Origin: Anaerolineae bacterium
GTDB lineage: Bacteria; Chloroflexota; Anaerolineae; Anaerolineales; Villigracilaceae
Direction: 5' to 3'
Length of the DNA: 64,000 nt
Assembly: GCA_018648685.1 (NCBI GenBank)
Contig: JABGQT010000072.1
Location: forward strand, 40,566-104,565
The notes beneath the pieces were generated by a model. That model made no database searches and was not told the DNA's origin. It saw only the letters and a list, made by a program, of their open reading frames with translations. The position numbers were made by a program, and so were the translations under genes. Every line of letters begins with the position of its first letter. Position 1 is the stretch's first letter. Below, in pieces: positions 59,303-64,000 of this stretch.

Positions 59303-61801
59303 TTATTCTTCCACAAGCATTCTTCTTAAAACTTTGCCAACAAAAGATTTCGGCAAAGTCTCCCTGAATTCAATTTCCCAGGGAACAGCATATTCATCAA
59401 GGCGTTTGCGGCAAAGCTCCATCAATTCTTCTTCCGAGAGCGTTGTGCCCGGGCGCGGCACCACAAAAGCTTTCACCTTTGAGCCGAGCCAGCCCTTGCG
59501 CGTCACGCCAACCACCGCAACTTCGAGCACTTTCGAGTTTTCATACAGAACTTCTTCGATGTCGCGCGGATAAACGCTAAATTCGCCAGCCATGATCGTA
59601 TCACGTTTACGGCTGATGATCTTAAAGAATCCGTCCGCATCCATTACAGCGACATCGCCCGTATGCAACCAACCATCGGTGAAGGATGTATTCGGATCGC
59701 TCTTGCCCTCGGCTTGCCAATACCCCGTCATCACCTGCGGACCCCGAACAAGTAACTCCCCAATCTGCCCCGGAGGCAAATCCTTGCCCTTAACAAGGTC
59801 TACAATTTTAGCATCGGTATTCGGGATCGGGATGCCGATGGAGCCGGTTCTGGCATCTCCCCGCAACGGATTTGCGTGCGTAACGGGCGCAGCTTCAGTC
59901 AGACCATAGCCCTCGACCAATCTGCCGCGCGTGAGCTTCTGGAAAGCCTCCTGCACTTCGACAGGTAACGGAGCCGCACCGCTAATGCAGGCTTTGATCG
60001 AGTTGAGACCATATTCACGGACATTTGGTGCGTGATTGATCGCGGCATAAATGGAGGGTACGCCGGGGAAAACGCTCGGCTTATATTCTTTAATATGATC
60101 GAGCACTTGCTGAATTTCAAAGACGGGCAAGAGGACGATAGTTGCCCCGATCACGATTGGGATATTCATCGCCGTTGTCATGCCATAGCTGTGAGTGAGT
60201 GGTAAAACGGAGAGAAAAACTTCCCGTCCATATTTCACATCCGGGATCCAGTGGCGGGTTTGAAGCGAATTAGCAACCAAATTCTCGTGTGTCAGGCAAA
60301 CGCCTTTTGGCTCATCGGTTGTGCCGCTGGTGAAGAGGATATTTGCCATTGCATCGCTATCCACTTCAATTTCAGGGCGTGTTTTGGGTGCATCAAGCAT
60401 AAGGCTTTCCATTGTCTGCCCTTCATCCACCCAGGGAGTTTCTTCTTCGCCAAAGCCAGCGGCGTGCCAGCGTCCGAGCAATGCTTTATAGATTCGCCCG
60501 GAAACCACATCACGGATATTTGCGAGAACGATTTTGACATCGTTCTTCTCCTGGACTTTATTCGCTAAGCCCGCAAAATCTTTCAGCGTGACAAGCACCT
60601 TGGCAGAAGTTTCTTCGACCTGTTCAACGATCTGCGCTGCCTTCGCATCAGGGTTGGGAAGCACGACCACGCCCCCGATCTTGAGCGTTGCATAATAGGC
60701 AATGATCATCTGGGGCATATTGGGCATCACGATCATCACCCGATCCCCGGGGCGAACACCGAGACCGTGCAGGGCGTGAGCAAATTGATTCGCCCGCCGA
60801 TCCAGTTGTTGATAGCTCAGGGTTGAACCATAAAAAATGGTCGCAATCCGTTTGGGGATGCGGTCTGCGGCGGCTTCCAGGAATTTATGTAATGGTTGTT
60901 TGGGGATAGGGCAGGTAATGGGCGTATATTTCCCATAACTTTTTAGCCATGGTCGTTGCACAGCAAGGTCTGTGCGCCTTCCTTGTTCACGCCAGGAACC
61001 TTTTCCTTTTCCACCTTGATGGACAAAGCGCTCAATGGCACGGTTAACAGCTTGATGTCGTTCCAATTGCACCTTGTGTTTCGATGCGCCGACATCAATA
61101 ATATCTGCGTTAGCGATCCCTTCGCTGACCCGGTCAAATGCCCAGCGTGGGAAGTAGCTGTCAAATTGACCCGTTAATACCGTCGTCTCTGTGGTGATTT
61201 CAGGCAACTTGTCCCAAGCGTTCCATTGCCCCATATTGTTGAGCATCATCCGCTTTAAAACGTGGACTTCTGCGTTCCAGCGCGGGCGATATTTCCAGAA
61301 GGGGCGAATAACAGAGACAGGAACTTTGGAAAGCAAAGAAGCGCTCTTTGGCAGCGGATATTCGCCCGCGGTAGCGATCAAAACTAATTTTTCAAGACGC
61401 TCTGGATGGGCGGCAGCATATTCAATACAGATCGATCCGCCGAAGGAATGTCCAACAAGAATAAATTTTTCGGGCAGATTCAGCGAATCGGCAACGGCGT
61501 TGATGTCGCTGACCAATTCCTCCATCGTATATTCAGAAAAAGGGGCATCGCTCTGACCATGTCCGCGCAAATCTGGGACAATGACGCGATATTCGAGCGC
61601 GAAATGATTAATCTGATATTCCCAGGTTTCAGCGCAACCTGCAAACCCATGCAGGAAAAGGATTGTTTTCTCCGCCCCATCAGGATGAATATCGATCACG
61701 CTCAAGGAGACATCTGCCAACCCGGGGATAGGCACATCTACTCGATAAAGGTCCAGATCAAGCTGAATTTCACGGTGATTAAGTCCACGAAGTTTTTTCA
61801 T
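59303..61801 (-). CDS. Fusion of an alpha/beta hydrolase and an AMP-dependent acyl-CoA synthetase/ligase
   Basis: 832 residues. Residues about 15-265 are an alpha/beta hydrolase with 'ILFLHGFAGCAETW', nucleophile elbow 'LVGHSFGGSICIEYA' and a C-terminal His ('GASKHKVQLE'). Residues about 305-832 are an ANL-family enzyme with 'NILFTSGTTDEPKGVCLTHEN', 'VEGYGLTEAAPVTH', 'GWLHTGDVAVMDADGFFKIISRKRDTI' (core 'TGDVAVMDADGFFKI') and the catalytic Lys near the end ('LPKSFVGKVLRR'). It could release a fatty acid from an ester and activate it to acyl-CoA in one protein. Followed closely by a deacetylase gene. GAGGAG precedes the ATG. Confidence 0.93.
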   Translation of the reverse strand: MKKLRGLNHREIQLDLDLYRVDVPIPGLADVSLSVIDIHPDGAEKTILFLHGFAGCAETWEYQINHFALEYRVIVPDLRGHGQSDAPFSEYTMEELVSDINAVADSLNLPEKFILVGHSFGGSICIEYAAAHPERLEKLVLIATAGEYPLPKSASLLSKVPVSVIRPFWKYRPRWNAEVHVLKRMMLNNMGQWNAWDKLPEITTETTVLTGQFDSYFPRWAFDRVSEGIANADIIDVGASKHKVQLERHQAVNRAIERFVHQGGKGKGSWREQGRRTDLAVQRPWLKSYGKYTPITCPIPKQPLHKFLEAAADRIPKRIATIFYGSTLSYQQLDRRANQFAHALHGLGVRPGDRVMIVMPNMPQMIIAYYATLKIGGVVVLPNPDAKAAQIVEQVEETSAKVLVTLKDFAGLANKVQEKNDVKIVLANIRDVVSGRIYKALLGRWHAAGFGEEETPWVDEGQTMESLMLDAPKTRPEIEVDSDAMANILFTSGTTDEPKGVCLTHENLVANSLQTRHWIPDVKYGREVFLSVLPLTHSYGMTTAMNIPIVIGATIVLLPVFEIQQVLDHIKEYKPSVFPGVPSIYAAINHAPNVREYGLNSIKACISGAAPLPVEVQEAFQKLTRGRLVEGYGLTEAAPVTHANPLRGDARTGSIGIPIPNTDAKIVDLVKGKDLPPGQIGELLVRGPQVMTGYWQAEGKSDPNTSFTDGWLHTGDVAVMDADGFFKIISRKRDTIMAGEFSVYPRDIEEVLYENSKVLEVAVVGVTRKGWLGSKVKAFVVPRPGTTLSEEELMELCRKRLDEYAVPWEIEFRETLPKSFVGKVLRRMLVEE

Positions 61802-61957
61802 TTATACGCTCCTCTTTTCTTTTGGCGAAAGAAATATAATAGAGTTTAGCACGGACTTTCTTGTCAAGTCAATTTCCATATTTACATATAAGGTAAGCAT
61901 AGTAGAATAAATCGATGTATTACTCTTAAATAACCTGACTATATAGGAAGTAGATTT

Positions 61958-63157
61958 ATGAAAAAGGGACTAAAAATTATAGGCATATCTTTATTGGTAT
62001 CCATTCTCTTGATTGCATGTGGATCATCCAATGTTGATTTTGACACTGAAGCTGATATTGAATTTGCTCCCGAAGCTGAAAGCGAAGATCTTTCTCAAAA
62101 CGATGAAAGCCAATTCAACGATTATGCTGATTTTGTCGAGGAGATGATAGAGGAGGAAAACATTCCTGGTGTAGCTGTAGCTATCGTGGAAGGTAATGAA
62201 ACAGTCTTTATGCAAAGTTTTGGTTTGCAAGATATAGAGAATGCTCTGCCTGTCACCCCTGAAACCCTCTTTCATATTGGCTCGACTAACAAGTCCATGA
62301 CTGCGATGATGATCGCCACATTGATTGATGATGGATTATTTGACTGGGATACACCCGTTGTTGAAATTTACCCCGAGTTTGAGCTTTCAGATTCTGATGC
62401 AACAGAAAATGTCACAATGCGTCATTTCTTAAGTATGCAAAGTGGCATTCCCGATGATGCGGAAGATTCTTTTGATATTGATAATGCAGAAGCTGATGAT
62501 CTTTTTAATTTCGTTGCCGATACGCCCTTATTTGCAATGCCGGGTGAAGAGTTCAGCTATAGTAATATCTCAGCTTCGATAGCAGGCTATTTGGGTGTCT
62601 TAGCCAACGACGGAGAATACGACGATTTCTATGATGGCTACGCTCGCCTTCTGAAGGAAAAAGTTCTTGATCCGATCGGGATGAAGAGTGCAACCATTCG
62701 TGTTGGCGAACTAGAAAATAATCCCAATTACGGGAAGTCCTATGTTTTGGACGGGAGCGGTTCTCCTGTAGAAGCCGAATCTGAAGATTTCGACGGTGAT
62801 CCTTTAGCCCCCTCGGGGACGCTCAAGGTCAATGTGAATGAAATGGCACTATATCTCAGCACCCAACTTAATTACGGCCTGGCACCAAACGGAACGCGCG
62901 TAGTTTCAGAGAAAAATCTCACTGAAACCTGGAAACCCGATCTGGAAAATTATGGCATGGGTTGGGAAATCAAAGAATATCAGGGTGTCGAGCTTATATC
63001 GCATGAAGGATCTTTTGATAATTATCTTAGCGTTATCGGATTTATGCCTGAACTTAATATTGGTTTTGTTATTTTCACAAATTCAGATGAAGCAAGTGGT
63101 AGACTAATTAAAGAAAGTCCAACTTTTTTGCTAGAAATATTATTGGGAAATCAATAG
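61958..63157 (+). CDS. Serine hydrolase lipoprotein, beta-lactamase class C/penicillin-binding-protein-like
   Basis: 399 residues. Lipobox 'SILLIACGSS', an acidic linker, then a class C-like domain: 'VAVAIVEGNETVFMQSFGLQD', 'FHIGSTNKSMTAMMIATLID' (SxxK is STNK), 'FSYSNISASIAGYLG' (YSN) and 'LISHEGSFDNYLSV' (HxG in place of KTG). It is typical of extracellular esterases and D-aminopeptidases of this group; true beta-lactamase action is not implied. The mature protein is very acidic. AGGA precedes the ATG. Confidence 0.93.
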   Translation: MKKGLKIIGISLLVSILLIACGSSNVDFDTEADIEFAPEAESEDLSQNDESQFNDYADFVEEMIEEENIPGVAVAIVEGNETVFMQSFGLQDIENALPVTPETLFHIGSTNKSMTAMMIATLIDDGLFDWDTPVVEIYPEFELSDSDATENVTMRHFLSMQSGIPDDAEDSFDIDNAEADDLFNFVADTPLFAMPGEEFSYSNISASIAGYLGVLANDGEYDDFYDGYARLLKEKVLDPIGMKSATIRVGELENNPNYGKSYVLDGSGSPVEAESEDFDGDPLAPSGTLKVNVNEMALYLSTQLNYGLAPNGTRVVSEKNLTETWKPDLENYGMGWEIKEYQGVELISHEGSFDNYLSVIGFMPELNIGFVIFTNSDEASGRLIKESPTFLLEILLGNQ

Positions 63158-63242
63158 GACTTACAACATTTTTTGCCGTCCTTCCTCCTGTGTAGAGCAT
63201 TGCACCTAGGAATACTTACACTGAAGAAATAGGGAGTGTTAT

Positions 63243-63428
63243 ATGAAAATTCTAAAAGATAATTTAGGAGCTATCTTGGGCGGTTTCTTTTTCTGGATAG
63301 TATCTAGCAACATCTTATTCTTATTTCTAGTTGGTGGTGATTTAAGCAGAAAACAAATCGTTATGATTGTCTGGCTATTTACTATCATTTCAATTCTGTT
63401 TTTTATTTCATCAAAAGTGCCTTTGTGA
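63243..63428 (+). CDS. Small two-helix membrane protein
   Basis: 61 residues: helices 'LGGFFFWIVSSNILFLFLVGG' (core 'FFFWIVSSNILFLFL') and 'IVMIVWLFTIISILFFISS'. GGGAG precedes the ATG. No family. Its stop overlaps a GTG that opens a second short hydrophobic frame, so it may be one half of a broken gene. Confidence 0.55.
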   Translation: MKILKDNLGAILGGFFFWIVSSNILFLFLVGGDLSRKQIVMIVWLFTIISILFFISSKVPL

Positions 63429-63565
63429 GTTTTGGAATTGTTATTGCATTGCTATCTAATCTCGGAGGGTGGATGTTTTTTTCTAGATCTCTGATATATA
63501 AATTAAACGCTATATTTTTTCTTGGTGGTCATCCTTTTCCAGTTTCTATCGCATTCATGTCTTAA
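63425..63565 (+). CDS. Possible 46-residue hydrophobic ORF overlapping the previous stop
   Basis: Below the ORF track cutoff. GTG 63425 overlaps the TGA of the preceding gene (GTGA). It encodes a hydrophobic stretch 'FGIVIALLSNLGGWMFF' and 'AIFFLGGHPFPVSIAFMS'. Either a translationally coupled tiny membrane protein or the frameshifted end of the previous gene. Confidence 0.35.
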   Translation: MSFGIVIALLSNLGGWMFFSRSLIYKLNAIFFLGGHPFPVSIAFMS

Positions 63566-63915
63566 AAAACATGAATATCTAAGAATGCTTTTGGTTACAG
63601 GAGCGTGTGTAACATAGTGCTTCATCTAGACTGAAAAGCACCGGCACAAATACCAAGTTAAATCCTCTCGCATCTATCCCAACTAAAATCATCCCCTATA
63701 AAGCCATCTTTATAAACACATCAGTGTGTAATCCACATTCTGCTATGCCTTGCTGCCCCAGCAGTTTAGCGTGTTCATTCACACTAAACTGAATAAGACA
63801 GACTATTCGAACAAAAACCCAAGCTAGAGTTTAGTATGGAAAGCCACTCTCTCGCTCTATAGCAAAGACCGCAATATAATATAAGACTAACTTCGCACAA
63901 AAAGCCAGGAGCATC
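63566..63915. other. Intergenic region before the TauE/SafE gene
   Basis: About 350 bases, AT-rich, with no supported gene on either strand. 'ATTCATGT...ACATGAAT' near 63553-63576 and short palindromes such as CCCCAGCAG text were seen, but nothing can be assigned. It should hold the promoter of the next gene. Confidence 0.4.
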
Positions 63916-64000
63916 ATGGAAGATTTTCTACTTATCGGTCTTATTATTTTTGCAGGCACTTTTGTCAATAGTGTAGCTGGCTTTGGGATGGCATTGGTAG
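63916..64000 (+). CDS. TauE/SafE (TSUP)-family membrane transporter, first 28 codons
   Basis: Not in the ORF track because it runs off the right edge. ATG 63916 follows AGGAG by four bases. The visible residues 'LLIGLIIFAGTFVNSVAGFGMALV' match the first helix and the 'VxxxAGFGxA' motif of sulfite exporter TauE/SafE proteins. Substrate unknown. Confidence 0.75.
   Translation, partial: MEDFLLIGLIIFAGTFVNSVAGFGMALV

Noticed and set aside
61958-63157. Antibiotic-resistance beta-lactamase
   Set aside because: Class C-like serine hydrolase folds are mostly esterases or peptidases; the third motif is HEG rather than KTG, and it is a membrane lipoprotein with an acidic linker.

Overview
The window looks like a chromosomal segment of a Chloroflexota bacterium, most likely class Anaerolineae. 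This is inferred from gene content, not from a marker gene: a mevalonate kinase (an archaeal-type isoprenoid step common in this phylum), Thr/Pro-rich lipoproteins with NBR1-like Ig domains, a very large BTAD/AAA/TPR regulator, a tungsten-type aldehyde:ferredoxin oxidoreductase, many GGDEF proteins, and a high load of short palindromic intergenic repeats. No rRNA, tRNA, CRISPR, phage or intact insertion sequence was seen.

Layout. 1-5.7 kb: end-truncated AOR, a TDT/TehA-type transporter, a duplicated-PAS diguanylate cyclase, and a PadR regulator with a perfect operator followed by a GyrI-like protein. 5.8-8.9 kb: minus-strand cluster of two Ig-domain lipoproteins, queG and rdgB. 9.2-11.5 kb: TVP38 membrane protein plus a MerA/Lpd-like flavoprotein. 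11.7-16.5 kb: an Ynj-like ABC importer (binding lipoprotein, two permeases, ATPase) broken up by repeats, then a DsbA-like thioredoxin-fold protein. 16.7-22.3 kb: two diguanylate cyclases, small membrane proteins and a GNAT enzyme. 22.5-29.6 kb (minus): FKBP, a probable selenocysteine peroxiredoxin-like protein missed by the ORF track, a CDP-alcohol phosphatidyltransferase, a halogenase-like flavoprotein, and the complete oxidative pentose phosphate set (pgl, zwf, gnd). 29.6-34 kb: two lipoproteins (one frameshifted, one with a repeat-derived N-terminus), a glutaredoxin-thioredoxin reductase fusion, TlyA. 34.1-36.2 kb: UbiA-family prenyltransferase and a mevalonate kinase that carries an in-frame palindromic repeat. 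36.2-48.2 kb: a fourth diguanylate cyclase, small envelope proteins, a glycosyltransferase, a Ser/Thr kinase divergent from an FHA/winged-helix regulator, a CpXC protein and the 1098-residue BTAD regulator. 48.3-53 kb: DUF3592 protein, M29-like aminopeptidase, uvrA. 53.1-54.9 kb: an AT-rich RiPP locus (radical SAM/SPASM enzyme plus a peptide with twelve cysteines spaced exactly every fourth residue) beside a DUF4062 remnant. 54.9-64 kb: LtrA, a TetR-controlled SDR, a GNAT, a deacetylase, an alpha/beta hydrolase-acyl-CoA ligase fusion, a serine hydrolase lipoprotein, and the start of a TauE/SafE transporter.

Main points for a second look: (1) the in-frame TGA peroxiredoxin with a SECIS-like hairpin; (2) the CX3-repeat RiPP locus; (3) several families of palindromic repeats, two of which have entered coding sequence in frame; (4) a one-base frameshift in an A-run at the start of a lipoprotein gene. 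Redox themes (selenoprotein, Grx-TrxR fusion, MerA-like enzyme, NADPH-generating pentose phosphate enzymes, DsbA-like protein) recur through the window.
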